Positions 17,125 to 24,862 of a DNA stretch of 64,000 nt are shown here, piece by piece. Position 1 is the first letter of the stretch; the number at the start of each line of letters is the position of its first letter. The DNA is taken from the NCBI GenBank assembly GCA_035573715.1, contig DATLZZ010000002.1, forward strand, positions 1-64,000, given 5' to 3'. Under the pieces are notes generated by a model. The model saw only the letters and a list, made by a program, of their open reading frames with translations. It had not been told where the DNA came from and searched no databases. The translations under genes and the position numbers were made by a program. Source of the DNA: JACPRL01 sp035573715. GTDB taxonomy: Bacteria; Acidobacteriota; Terriglobia; Acidiferrales; 2-02-FULL-67-57.

Positions 17125-17130
17125 CACGAA

Positions 17131-17802
17131 ATGACCAAGAAACCGCGCGACGCTATCCGGGTTTTGGTGGCCGACGACCACACTATCTTCCGCGACGGCC
17201 TGTGCCAGTTGCTGGAAGCGGAAGACGACATGACGGTGGTTGGCGAGGCCAAGAACGGCCCGGAGGCGCTCTCGCTGGCGCAGAAGGTCAAGCCCGACAT
17301 TCTTCTGCTCGACCTCAAGATGCAGCCGATGGACGGCTTCGAAGTCCTCACCCGCCTCTCGGAAGAGAAGCTCGACCTCCGCCCCATTGTCCTTACCGCC
17401 TCGGAGGACGAGCGCGATTACGTCGAGGCGGTTAAGCGCGGCGCCCGCGGCATCGTGCTCAAAGCTGCCGCCAGCGAGCGGCTGCTGGAAGGCATCCGCA
17501 AAGTTCACCGCGGCGAAATGTGGATTGATCAGCGCGTCGCCGCCGACGTGATGAAGGCCATGACCGAGCCCCGACCGGCCGTCCCCCAGCGCGGCGACAA
17601 AGTCCTGCTCACCGCCCGCGAGCAGGAAATCGTCCTGCTGGTCGCCCAAGGCTTCCGCAACAAGGAAATCGCCGACAAGCTCTCCATCAGCGAGCAGACC
17701 GTAAAGAACCACCTGCACAACATTTTTGACAAGCTGGGCGTCTCCGACCGCCTCGAGCTCGCCCTCTACGCCATCCACCACAAGCTCGCCAAAGCCGAAT
17801 AG
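17131..17802 (+). CDS. LuxR/NarL-family response regulator
   Basis: The 223-residue protein has an N-terminal receiver (residues 8-125) with the acidic pair in VLVADDHTIFRDGL, the phosphoacceptor Asp in DILLLDLKMQPMDGF, Thr in IVLTASEDE and the conserved Lys in GIVLKAAASE. The C-terminal LuxR-type helix-turn-helix reads LTAREQEIVLLVAQGFRNKE, then IADKLSISEQTVKNHLHNIF. It is the cognate DNA-binding partner of the kinase just upstream. Targets are unknown. Lengths and motifs are complete. Confidence 0.93.
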   Translation: MTKKPRDAIRVLVADDHTIFRDGLCQLLEAEDDMTVVGEAKNGPEALSLAQKVKPDILLLDLKMQPMDGFEVLTRLSEEKLDLRPIVLTASEDERDYVEAVKRGARGIVLKAAASERLLEGIRKVHRGEMWIDQRVAADVMKAMTEPRPAVPQRGDKVLLTAREQEIVLLVAQGFRNKEIADKLSISEQTVKNHLHNIFDKLGVSDRLELALYAIHHKLAKAE

Positions 17803-17865
17803 GCAGCAGTCGCCCCCGGGTCGCCTTTTTCCCCCACCTTCGTACTAGCCGCTCTGTACTCCCCG

Positions 17866-18106
17866 ATCCCTACCTCTGCTCTATTGTTCCCGCCACCTGC
17901 GTATCCTAGACTCGCACGTGCAAATTTAGGACGCGCAACCGCAGCGCGGAGGAGGGGACCCGAGGGGTCGGGAGCAGAGGCGGGATTAGAAGGCCGCGAG
18001 GCCTTCCCGTTTACCCACAGGCGATGGAGGTGGGTGAGGACGGGCCGGGGACCGGAGACGCCCTCCACCGGAATCCACCGGCCCGTTCTACTTGTTCCTG
18101 TTCGGG
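17866..18106. other. Hairpin-rich intergenic region, possible structured RNA
   Basis: No coding frame is convincing here. Several stems are visible: CCTCTGCTC with GAGCAGAGG about 90 bases apart, GAAGGCC-GCGA-GGCCTTC (7 bp closed by a GNRA tetraloop), ACCCAC...GTGGGT, and ACGGGCCGG...CCGGCCCGT. The strand is undetermined. It does not show the conserved cores of RNase P, SRP RNA or common riboswitches that I could look for. Together with the repeat at 18108 it fills the 406-base gap 17803-18208. Confidence 0.35.
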
Positions 18107-18107
18107 A

Positions 18108-18195
18108 AAGTCGGGGGGTTAGCCCCGCCGTAAACGCCGGCGTCCTGAGCCATACCTCACTGCCGTAGGCGCACGCGGAGGGTAAGCCCGTAGCG
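18108..18195 (-). repeat. Dispersed REP-like repeat, copy C (inverted)
   Basis: On the complement strand this reads GCCTACGGCAGTGAGGTA and then ACGGCGGGGCTAACCCC, matching the order and spacing of the copies at 1934 and 30263. Confidence 0.5.
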
Positions 18196-18208
18196 TCAAT
18201 TCAGGCAA

Positions 18209-18670
18209 TCAATTCTCAGGGGTCCCTTCTGGCTGCTCGGCGACCGCCGTGGTGTGCGCCGGTCGCACCGCGCGCCTCCGCTTGGGCGGCTGAAACCGGA
18301 GCAGGGAATTGCGGTGCAGATGCAGGTGGTCACCGCGCGCGAACCATACCACCAGGTTGCCGCTTTCATCCTCCAACCGAAACCGCATCGCGCGCCGCCC
18401 TAGGCTGACCTCTTCGATGTCTTGGGTGAAGAGCGGGTCGTCACCGTGGCTTTCGCCGCACTGCTCGCAGCAGCACTCGAGCTTCTCGCCCGAATCAAAA
18501 ACCAGCCACAGTCGCTTGCCGCGCTTGGCTAGCCGCTCCACCTTGCGCGGCGCCACGAAACGGTTCAGGTACTCGAGCGCGCACACCTGCTCGCCCTGCC
18601 GCGCAAACGTCTTCAGCCCGTGCTCGCAGGTAGGAGTGGATTTGCGGGGCGGAACTCGCCGTGTCTTCAT
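18209..18670 (-). CDS. Small protein with a cysteine cluster, unknown function
   Basis: The ATG at 18670 is chosen because AAGGA lies 7 bases upstream and because the longer frame would read through tRNA-Pro. The 153-residue protein has a basic N-terminus (MKTRRVPPRKSTPTCEHGLK), a central CCCEQCGESHGDD cluster, and a beta-rich stretch (AMRFRLEDESGNLVVWFARG). Four cysteines and nearby histidines could hold a metal, but no known domain is recognised. It begins only 13 bases after the encoded CCA of tRNA-Pro and may be cotranscribed with it. Confidence 0.6.
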   Translation of the reverse strand: MKTRRVPPRKSTPTCEHGLKTFARQGEQVCALEYLNRFVAPRKVERLAKRGKRLWLVFDSGEKLECCCEQCGESHGDDPLFTQDIEEVSLGRRAMRFRLEDESGNLVVWFARGDHLHLHRNSLLRFQPPKRRRAVRPAHTTAVAEQPEGTPEN

Positions 18671-18686
18671 GGGCCCGTCCTTCTGG

Positions 18687-18760
18687 TCGGGGCGGTGGGA
18701 TTTGAACCCACAGCCTCCTGCTCCCAAAGCAGGCGCGCTACCAGATTGCGCCACGCCCCG
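18687..18760 (-). tRNA. tRNA-Pro (anticodon TGG)
   Basis: The cloverleaf has acceptor CGGGGCG/CGCCCCG, anticodon stem CCTGC/GCAGG with loop TTTGGGA, and T-arm GTGGG-TTCAAAT-CCCAC. The discriminator is A and the CCA is encoded at 18686-18684. Confidence 0.96.
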
Positions 18761-18862
18761 GCCACTCAGAATCGTAGCACGGCGGCGAGAGGCAGGGAAG
18801 GAGAGGACCCCGCGACAGAGGCTGGGCGGCAGTTACAAGCTACGAGTCACCAGTCACGCTTG

Positions 18863-19360
18863 CTAGCGCTTCTTCTTCGCCGCTTTCTTGGCGGCTTTGG
18901 CAGGAGCGCCCAGGCGGAACACTCGAAGGGTCGCCACGCGGGCGTTCTGCTTGATTTGCACCTGTGCGCAAGTGACGCTCATCAACCCCCAGCAGGGGTT
19001 GTGCGGCCCGCGCAGGTAGCGTGCCGGCAGCTCCGCGCCGGCGCGCAGCAGCCGCTCGTGCGGTTCGAGCAGCCCGAGCTCATCCTCCGCCAGCTCGATG
19101 GTCTCGTTGAATTCCACCATGTAGGCGCCGTGCGGCAGCGTCCACCACTGGTAGCGATCCTGGGAGTGCTTCTGGTGGGTCGGCATGGGGTGGCGCTCGG
19201 CGGCCACGTACTCGCTGCCCCCGAAGTCCACCGTGCCGGTCGGATCGAGCCGGAAGACCTGCCGCGCCGTCAGGTCCACCGCATAGGCGTGCACCTGATG
19301 CTTGTCGCTGAGGATGTTGCCCACTCTCTGGACGGCTTCCTTGCCGCTCACCAGTTGCAT
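18863..19360 (-). CDS. dCTP deaminase/dUTPase-fold protein
   Basis: The ATG at 19360 follows GAGGAGG. The 165-residue protein matches the trimeric dUTPase/dCTP deaminase fold in broad pattern: FGGSEYVAAERHPM, YMVEFNETIELAEDELGLLE, then PARYLRGPHNPCWGLMSVTC. It lacks a clear copy of the PGxxGxxTLEL motif of standard dCTP deaminases, so catalysis is not assured. The tail APAKAAKKAAKKKR is a lysine/alanine extension of the sort that binds nucleic acid. Related proteins in Acidobacteriota are often labelled dUTPase-like. The role would be pyrimidine nucleotide clean-up if active. Confidence 0.55.
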   Translation of the reverse strand: MQLVSGKEAVQRVGNILSDKHQVHAYAVDLTARQVFRLDPTGTVDFGGSEYVAAERHPMPTHQKHSQDRYQWWTLPHGAYMVEFNETIELAEDELGLLEPHERLLRAGAELPARYLRGPHNPCWGLMSVTCAQVQIKQNARVATLRVFRLGAPAKAAKKAAKKKR

Positions 19361-19502
19361 CGTGCGCTCCTCCTCGCCCCGTTGAGTCCGCGCCAATATA
19401 CCCCGTGCCGGAGCAATTGTCATCTCGCTCTTGCCTCGCTCCCTGTTGTGACGCGAGGCGAACCCCGTAGCGTCCTCGAGAGGTATGCTATTCTTTTCTT
19501 CC

Positions 19503-20039
19503 ATGCGCGTGACCGCCGAACAAATCCAGGCCCGCCTGCGGGAAGCCGCCGGCGAGGGCATGCCCGTCGTCGCCTGGGGCGTGGGCTACGTCGGGCCCTC
19601 GCTCTACACGGTGTGGGGCGTGTCGGTGGTCTTTCTGCTTCTCACCCTGGCGATTGCTGTCTTCACCTTCAAGAGTTGGATGGCTATCGCCATCGCTCTC
19701 ATCCTGTCGCTGATTGTCTACCTGGCCCTGCGCGCCCGAGTGAAGTTCTGCGCCATCGGCGTCACCCCGCGCCACTTCATCGCCATTGACATTGCCGGCA
19801 GCCGCTTTCTGCCGCCGGCGCATCAGGGACTGAGCGCCATTCAGTACCCGCGTATCCTCGACAGCGAGCTGACCACCACGCTCCACTACGTGCTCGGCAA
19901 CGGCTCGCTCCACTGGGTGCGCTTCCAGGACCTGCACGGCTTCCCCGACAACCGCAACGCCGCCCGCCGCATCCGCCAGGCCGTGCACGACCTCGTCTAC
20001 GACCCCAACGCCGCCCTCGCACAACAGAAAGCCGGATAA
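19503..20039 (+). CDS. Small membrane protein of unknown function
   Basis: The ATG at 19503 is preferred to an in-frame start six codons upstream. A TATTCT hexamer ends 8 bases before it and there is no Shine-Dalgarno, which suggests a leaderless message. The 178-residue protein has two transmembrane helices (about residues 30-53 and 57-78) and then a cytosolic domain with beta character (VKFCAIGVTPRHFIAID, TTTLHYVLGNGSLHWVRF), similar in outline to PH-like membrane proteins. It is divergent from the dUTPase-like gene and convergent with nth. The family is not recognised. Confidence 0.6.
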   Translation: MRVTAEQIQARLREAAGEGMPVVAWGVGYVGPSLYTVWGVSVVFLLLTLAIAVFTFKSWMAIAIALILSLIVYLALRARVKFCAIGVTPRHFIAIDIAGSRFLPPAHQGLSAIQYPRILDSELTTTLHYVLGNGSLHWVRFQDLHGFPDNRNAARRIRQAVHDLVYDPNAALAQQKAG

Positions 20040-20107
20040 GCACGCCACAAAGGTGCGAAGACACAAAGGCCTGAAAATGCCCTCTTCATGTCTTTGGGCC
20101 TTAGTAG

Positions 20108-20821
20108 CTAAACCGTCTTGTCTTTGGAGTAGCAGAGGTCTTCGACCGGGCACTGGGTGCATTTCGGATTGCGCGCCTGGCACACCAGCCGCCCGTGCCA
20201 GATGAGCTGGTGGGAAATCTCAATCCATTTCTTCTTCGGGATGATCTTCATCAAGTCCTGCTCAATCTTCTTCGGGTCGTCCTGGCGGGAGAGGTCGAGC
20301 CGGCGACTCAGCCGCATCACGTGCGTATCGACTACAACTCCGGTGGCCAGCCCGTAGGCCGTCCCCAGCACCACGTTGGCCGTCTTGCGGGCCACGCCGG
20401 GCAGGGTCAGCATCTCCTCCATCGTGCGCGGCACCTCGCCGCCGAACTTCTCGACGATCATCTTCGAGGCCCCGAGGATGGATTTGGCCTTGTTGCGGAA
20501 AAAGCCGGTCGGCCGGATGTCTTGCTCCAGCTCCCGCGGGTCGGCGGCCGCGAAAGCTTGTGGCGTCGGGTATTTGGGGAAGAGCGTTTTTGTCACCTGA
20601 TTGACGCGCTCGTCGGTGCACTGCGCCGACAGGATGGTCGAGATGAGCAACTGGAAGGCGTTGCGGTGCTCGAGCGCGCAGGTGGCTTTGGGGTAGGCTC
20701 TGTCGAGCCGCTGCAGCAGCAACCGCACGCGCTTCTTCAGCGGCAGCTTGCGCGCGTTCTTCACCCGCTTGGCGATGCGGACGGGACGGGGGAAGTCAGG
20801 ATGGCTGGCGGGTTCCGCCAT
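20108..20821 (-). CDS. nth: Endonuclease III, base-excision repair glycosylase/AP lyase
   Basis: The 237-residue protein has the helix-hairpin-helix LPGVARKTANVVLG with the catalytic lysine, the catalytic aspartate in VVVDTHVMRLSRRL, and the C-terminal 4Fe-4S ligands C-x6-C-x2-C-x5-C in CQARNPKCTQCPVEDLC. It would remove oxidised pyrimidines and nick the abasic site. The N-terminal extension of about 30 basic residues (RIAKRVKNARKLPLKKRV) is longer than in E. coli Nth. It is 8 bases downstream of hemQ in a same-strand block. Confidence 0.95.
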   Translation of the reverse strand: MAEPASHPDFPRPVRIAKRVKNARKLPLKKRVRLLLQRLDRAYPKATCALEHRNAFQLLISTILSAQCTDERVNQVTKTLFPKYPTPQAFAAADPRELEQDIRPTGFFRNKAKSILGASKMIVEKFGGEVPRTMEEMLTLPGVARKTANVVLGTAYGLATGVVVDTHVMRLSRRLDLSRQDDPKKIEQDLMKIIPKKKWIEISHQLIWHGRLVCQARNPKCTQCPVEDLCYSKDKTV

Positions 20822-20829
20822 AGGCGCGA

Positions 20830-21537
20830 CTACCCGCCGAGCAGTCCCAGCACTTCATCAATCGGCCGGTGTACGCAGGTAAAGATAGGCGTGTCGCGGA
20901 GGGTGAAGCGGCTGGCCTCGCTCTCGCGCAGGTCCATCACCAGGTCGACGAAGTCTTCGGGGTAGTCCGACTCGAACGCCACCACGAACTCCTGGTCGTC
21001 GAGCCCGAACGAATACGTGGTGTTCAGCTTCACTCGCGGGTACTTGTGGCCGATCTGGATGTGCTCTTTCATCATCCCCTGGCGCGCCGCCTCGGTCATC
21101 TTGTACCATTCGCGCGTCTTCACGAAGGGGTAGATGAAGAGGTACTTGTGCACGCCCGGCTCGATGCGCCCGCGGGCGTCGAGCTGCCCGTCGTGCTTGT
21201 GTCCGACGAGGTAAATCGAGTGTTTGGTCATCGAGAGAAAGGAGTAGGGAATCGTCAGCCAGCGCCCCAAGCCCGTGGCCAGCAGCTTCGCGGTCATCTC
21301 CTGGAACGGCTCCAGCGCGTAGCCGATGCGCCACAGCAGGAAGTCGCAGTCGCCCCGAATCCCCACCAGCGAGTACGACAGCACCGCCATCTGCTGTGTG
21401 TAGTCCTGCACCACCTGGCAGAACTCGTGCTTGCCCTGCTCGCGCTCCGCCGGCGGCAGGCGTCGCCACGCCGGGTCCACCTTGAAGAAAGAAAAATTCA
21501 CCAACTGGCGACGATTGTCGGTGGTTGCCTCAGCCAT
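20830..21537 (-). CDS. hemQ: Coproheme decarboxylase HemQ (chlorite dismutase family)
   Basis: The 235-residue protein shows the Cld/HemQ fold: DFLLWRIGYALEPFQEM in the first ferredoxin-like half, then YLFIYPFVKTREWYKM carrying the catalytic tyrosine (YPFVK), and MMKEHIQIGHKYPRVK with the proximal histidine. The Arg that makes true chlorite dismutases active is not evident at the expected place, so HemQ is preferred; it makes heme from coproheme in the coproporphyrin-dependent pathway. Its own promoter overlaps the end of rdgB. GGAGGAAG precedes the start. Confidence 0.8.
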   Translation of the reverse strand: MAEATTDNRRQLVNFSFFKVDPAWRRLPPAEREQGKHEFCQVVQDYTQQMAVLSYSLVGIRGDCDFLLWRIGYALEPFQEMTAKLLATGLGRWLTIPYSFLSMTKHSIYLVGHKHDGQLDARGRIEPGVHKYLFIYPFVKTREWYKMTEAARQGMMKEHIQIGHKYPRVKLNTTYSFGLDDQEFVVAFESDYPEDFVDLVMDLRESEASRFTLRDTPIFTCVHRPIDEVLGLLGG

Positions 21538-21568
21538 TGTCTCGTCTTCCTCCGGGCACGGGACAAAA

Positions 21569-21596
21569 ACTATAGCACAGGTGGATGTTGCTTCAA
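21569..21596 (-). promoter_or_regulatory. Promoter of hemQ inside the rdgB 3' end
   Basis: On the complement strand TTGAAG (21596-21591), 16 bases and TATAGT (21574-21569) lie 31 bases before the hemQ start codon. Confidence 0.5.
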
Positions 21597-22169
21597 GTAG
21601 GCCAGCAGCTTCGCGAACGCCTGCCCGCGATGGCTGTATCGGTTCTTCTCCGCCACCTCCAGCTCCGCCATCGCCTTGCCCAGCGGTGGAAAGAAGAACA
21701 GCGGGTCGTAGCCGAACCCGCCCTTGCCGCGCGGCGCCTCGAGGATGCGCCCTTCGCAGGCGGCGGAGAAAATTGCCAGGATCCGGGTGCGGCGCGCCAG
21801 CGCCAGTACGCAGACGTAGCGCGCCGTGCGCTTTTCTTCCGGCAGGCCACGCAGTTCCTCCAGCAGCTTGCGGTTGTTGTCTTCGTCGGTGGCCTGCGGG
21901 CCCGCATAGCGCGCCGAGCGCACGCCCGGCCTGCCGGCCAGCGCATCCACCGCCAAGCCGGAGTCATCGGCCACGACAAGGCCATCGGCCATGCGGCTGT
22001 AGTGCAGCGCCTTCTCCAACGCGTTCAGCGCGAAGCTGGGCTCATTCTCAGGAAACTTGGGCAGCCGCTCGTAGTCCCGCAGGGATTCGAGCTGAAAGCC
22101 CTCCGCCGCTGCCAGCCCCGCCAGCTCCCGTAACTTGCCGCGATTGGAGGAGGCGAGGAAGAGACGCAC
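21570..22169 (-). CDS. rdgB: XTP/dITP diphosphatase (RdgB/HAM1)
   Basis: The 199-residue protein begins MRLFLASSNRGKLRELAGLA (the SxNxGK substrate loop). It contains VVADDSGLAVDALAGRPGV, with the metal-binding acidic residues, and ends with the GFGYDPLFFFPPLGKAMAEL and YSHRGQAFAKL motifs. It hydrolyses non-canonical purine triphosphates such as ITP and XTP to keep them out of DNA and RNA. It sits 11 bases after the DUF4242 gene and downstream of rph, a pairing seen widely in bacteria. Confidence 0.95.
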   Translation of the reverse strand: MRLFLASSNRGKLRELAGLAAAEGFQLESLRDYERLPKFPENEPSFALNALEKALHYSRMADGLVVADDSGLAVDALAGRPGVRSARYAGPQATDEDNNRKLLEELRGLPEEKRTARYVCVLALARRTRILAIFSAACEGRILEAPRGKGGFGYDPLFFFPPLGKAMAELEVAEKNRYSHRGQAFAKLLAYLKQHPPVL

Positions 22170-22180
22170 GAGGTTCTGGC

Positions 22181-22456
22181 TCAGGGCTTGGCCGTGTTGG
22201 GGTCGAGCAACCGCACCACTTCAGAAATGCGGTCGGCGGGAAATCCGCCTCGGCGCGCATGCTCGCGGATCATCTCCGCGTTCGGCGCTACGTAGACGCA
22301 ATAGAGCTTGTCGTCGGTGGCGTAGCTGTGCACCCATTGAATCTGCGGCCCCAGGCCGCTCAGCACGCTGCACGACTTCTGCGAAATGGCTTGCAGCTCC
22401 TCCAGCGACTTCTGCCCCAGCCCGGGGATATTCCGCTCAACGACGTACTTCGGCAT
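22181..22456 (-). CDS. DUF4242-type small protein
   Basis: The 91-residue protein begins MPKYVVERNIPGLGQKSLEE and has SYATDDKLYCVYVAPNAEMI and HARRGGFPADRISEVVRLLD, the pattern of DUF4242 proteins, small ferredoxin-like alpha/beta folds of unknown function. It is complete in length for the family. It lies between rph and rdgB with 11-12 base gaps, so it is surely cotranscribed, but nothing here ties it to RNA or nucleotide metabolism. Confidence 0.8.
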   Translation of the reverse strand: MPKYVVERNIPGLGQKSLEELQAISQKSCSVLSGLGPQIQWVHSYATDDKLYCVYVAPNAEMIREHARRGGFPADRISEVVRLLDPNTAKP

Positions 22457-22468
22457 GCGCGTCTCCTT

Positions 22469-23209
22469 TCAGGGTTGCGCCAGGTTGAGGTGCAAGAGTT
22501 GCTGCTGCACTTCCAGCAGCTCAAAGATTCCTTTGCGTGCCAGCGCCAGCAGCCGCTCCAGGTCAGCTTCGGAAAACGGCGCCGCCTCGGCCGTGGCCTG
22601 CACTTCGACCAGCTTGGCGCTGCCGGTCATCACCACGTTCATATCGACTTCGGCGCGCGAGTCCTCTTCATAGGTCAGGTCAAGCAGCGCCGTGCCTTCC
22701 ACGATGCCGACACTGGTCGCCGCCAGCGCTTCAGTGAGCGGCATCGTCTTCAGGATGCGCATCTCCACCAGCTTCTGGCAGGCCAGCCCCAGCGCCACGT
22801 AGGCGCCGGTGATGGAGGCGGTGCGGGTGCCGCCGTCGGCTTGAATGACGTCGCAGTCGAGCACAATCGAGCGCTCGCCCAGCGCGTCCAGCCGCGTCAC
22901 GGCGCGCAGCGCCCGCCCGATGAGCCGCTGGATTTCCTGCGAGCGCCCGGTCACGCGCCCGCGGCTGGCGTCGCGCGGCGTGCGTTGCTGCGTCGCCCGC
23001 GGCAGCATCGAGTACTCCGCCGTTACCCAGCCCCGGCCGGTGTTCTTCAGGAACGCCGGCACGGTGTCTTCCACCGTGGCGGTGCAGATGACGCGCGTTG
23101 AGCCGACTTCAATCAGCACGCTGCCTTCCGCCGTGGGGACAAAGTTCGGCGTCAGCTTCACCGGGCGAAGCTCTTCGGGCGCGCGACCATCGCGGCGGCG
23201 AAACGGCAT
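22469..23209 (-). CDS. rph: Ribonuclease PH
   Basis: The 246-residue protein has the phosphorolytic core: RRDGRAPEELRPVKL at the start, EGSVLIEVGSTRVICTATVE, GWVTAEYSMLPRATQQRTPR, SQEIQRLIGRALRAV, and LDCDVIQADGGTRTASITGA with the active-site acidic residues. It trims the 3' ends of tRNA precursors using phosphate. First gene of the rph-DUF4242-rdgB run. Length and motifs are normal. Confidence 0.95.
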   Translation of the reverse strand: MPFRRRDGRAPEELRPVKLTPNFVPTAEGSVLIEVGSTRVICTATVEDTVPAFLKNTGRGWVTAEYSMLPRATQQRTPRDASRGRVTGRSQEIQRLIGRALRAVTRLDALGERSIVLDCDVIQADGGTRTASITGAYVALGLACQKLVEMRILKTMPLTEALAATSVGIVEGTALLDLTYEEDSRAEVDMNVVMTGSAKLVEVQATAEAAPFSEADLERLLALARKGIFELLEVQQQLLHLNLAQP

Positions 23210-23318
23210 GGGCGACGATTATAACCAGATTGGCTGTAGATACACAGAGGGCACGCGAGCAAGAAACACCCCACGGGCCGAAGCCCGCGGGCTGGCGCCA
23301 ATAGAGAGTTAAGCTGGC

Positions 23319-24128
23319 CTACTTGGCTGGCTGGGCGGCGCGGAAGATGACCGAACGCAGGATGTAAGCCCGCGTGGCAGTTGCGTCCAGCACACCCAGG
23401 AAGCTGTGCATGATGATGCTGCGGTCGGCCGCGGTGCGGGCGTCTCGATCGGCTTTGAACGCCGCATTCACTTTGTCGCGCGCCGCCAGATTGGGCATCG
23501 AGACCGCGACGTAGTGCGTGAAGGAATCGGTGGTCTTGGCTTCTTCCACGCCCACCGCGTAGCCGTGAAGGGCGCCTTCGGCGACCAGCTTGTCGTAAAC
23601 CGGCTTGTTGTACTCTGTCCACACCTTTCGGAACTCGTCGCCTTTGCCTGGGTTAACCTTGACGAAGGTCAGCCAGAGGTAGCCGCCCTGGTCGTTGGCG
23701 GGCGGCGTCGCGCTCGAGCCGGTGATAATCTCGCGCAGCAACACGTCGGCGTGCTTGCTCACGTCCACAGTGGCCAAGAACTTCTCCTGGATACCTTCGC
23801 CGGCATGCTTCTTCTCCATTTCTTCCAGGGCGGCGGAGACTTTTTCGAGCGCGCCCACGTTGGGCATCGCCCACCAGAAACTATGCGTGGAGCCGCCGGC
23901 GGTATGGAGCACCGGCACGTCCACGCCCCAAGCCGTGATTACGCCGTCCTTGAGGAGCTGATCGAAGACCGGCGCGTCGTACTTCTTCACCAGGTCCATG
24001 AAGTCGGCGTTCTTGCCCGGCTTCACGGTAAAGTCAGCCACGTAGATGATGGGTTCAACTTGCTGTGCCGCCGCCGAAGCCACGAACAGCAGCGACATCG
24101 CCAGCGCCAGCAGTAGACGGGTTTTCAT
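23319..24128 (-). CDS. Secreted protein with two ferredoxin-like (NIPSNAP/YCII-type) repeats
   Basis: The ATG at 24128 follows GGAGGG and starts a clear signal peptide (MKTRLLLALAMSLLFVASAA). The 269-residue product has two tandem dimeric alpha/beta-barrel-like units: IIYVADFTVKPGKNADFMDL (about 25-115) and YLWLTFVKVNPGKGDEFRKV (about 145-235). Each has a TxxSFxxxxAMPN-like segment (THSFWWAMPNVGALEKV and FTHYVAVSMPNLAARDKV). Such folds bind small molecules or heme, but no ligand residue stands out. It is a stand-alone periplasmic protein of unknown job. Confidence 0.65.
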   Translation of the reverse strand: MKTRLLLALAMSLLFVASAAAQQVEPIIYVADFTVKPGKNADFMDLVKKYDAPVFDQLLKDGVITAWGVDVPVLHTAGGSTHSFWWAMPNVGALEKVSAALEEMEKKHAGEGIQEKFLATVDVSKHADVLLREIITGSSATPPANDQGGYLWLTFVKVNPGKGDEFRKVWTEYNKPVYDKLVAEGALHGYAVGVEEAKTTDSFTHYVAVSMPNLAARDKVNAAFKADRDARTAADRSIIMHSFLGVLDATATRAYILRSVIFRAAQPAK

Positions 24129-24311
24129 TTCGCCCTCCAAGAAGGGAAGTGACTGCGGGAAGGGCTCTTTCTATCACGAATGCGCTCCCCGCGCCAGCCT
24201 TTGCGCGCACAGTCAGGGTGACGACGCGAGGAAACGAGATTGGTGAGATTCTTGAGCACGTAGTGCCCTTCGACTTCGCCCCGACTGCCTCGGGGCTTCG
24301 CTCCGGGCAAG

Positions 24312-24338
24312 TTTTCTTTTCGCGAAGTGAAAGGAAAA
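24312..24338 (-). terminator. Candidate terminator after tmRNA
   Basis: An imperfect palindrome of TTTTC/TTTC against GAAA/GAAAA starts 4 bases past the tmRNA 3' end. It lacks a strong T-run, so the call is weak. Confidence 0.35.
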
Positions 24339-24341
24339 TTT

Positions 24342-24691
24342 TGGAGGCGGCGGGAGTCGAACCCGCGTCCGAAAAGCCTTGCCGCCAGGAGCCTACATGC
24401 TTGTTCGGTTCCGTTGGTTTCGCGGCCGCGGTAAGGAGCCGACAAGAACCCGCTGCTGCTAGCCCGATTGGTTTCGCCGAGGCGGTCTCAGGCGGCGGCC
24501 GCGCCGGCTATCCTGCTGGGTTGACGCCCTTATCTCAGCCGCAGGCTGCCGAGACAGGACGCGCTACCTAATTAGGCAGCGAGAGCCAACTCAGAGTTGG
24601 CAGTTATGTTTTAGGTCCACGCGATTGCGGGCACGTGGGGCCCGGCATGCCTCCTAGCAGCTCCAGCTTCCGTCGAAACCGTTTCGCCCCC
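24342..24691 (-). ncRNA. ssrA: tmRNA (ssrA), proteolysis tag ANSELALAA
   Basis: The 5' end at 24691 reads GGGGGCGAAACGGTTTCGAC, the usual tmRNA start, and pairs with the 3' CGCCTCC (24349-24343). The 3' end carries the tRNA-like T-arm GCGGG-TTCGACT-CCCGC. The resume codon GCC at 24601 follows AAACATAACT. The tag frame reads ANSELALAA and ends TAA at 24572, a hydrophobic C-terminus fitting ClpXP-type recognition. The 350-base length is normal. It rescues stalled ribosomes with SmpB. Confidence 0.97.
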
Positions 24692-24803
24692 ACGGAAACC
24701 AAGCTGTCTAACTCAAGACTAGCACTCTCGGCCAGCTCCGGCAAGCCGCGGAGGCGCGGCCTGCCTGCTTTGTTCTGAGCTTGCTCGAGGGGTGCAGGCA
24801 AGC

Positions 24804-24832
24804 TTGACACTCGCGCCAGCGCCGCCCATAAT
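24804..24832 (+). promoter_or_regulatory. Promoter upstream of the 24863 gene
   Basis: TTGACA (24804-24809), a 17-base spacer and CATAAT (24827-24832) lie 30 bases before the ATG at 24863. This is a near-consensus promoter that would also serve the lytic transglycosylase gene. Confidence 0.75.
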
Positions 24833-24862
24833 GCGAAAACTTGGAGGCACGAAGGCGGAGAG

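Noticed and set aside
17866..18106. RNase P RNA, SRP RNA or cobalamin riboswitch
   Set aside because: None of the conserved cores that I know for these RNAs could be found on either strand, so it is left unassigned.
18671..18754. Protein start upstream of 18670
   Set aside because: The extra codons overlap tRNA-Pro on the same strand.
20040..20107. Terminator between the 19503 gene and nth
   Set aside because: AAGGCC/GGCCTT can pair, but with a 25-base loop and no T-run. Not convincing.
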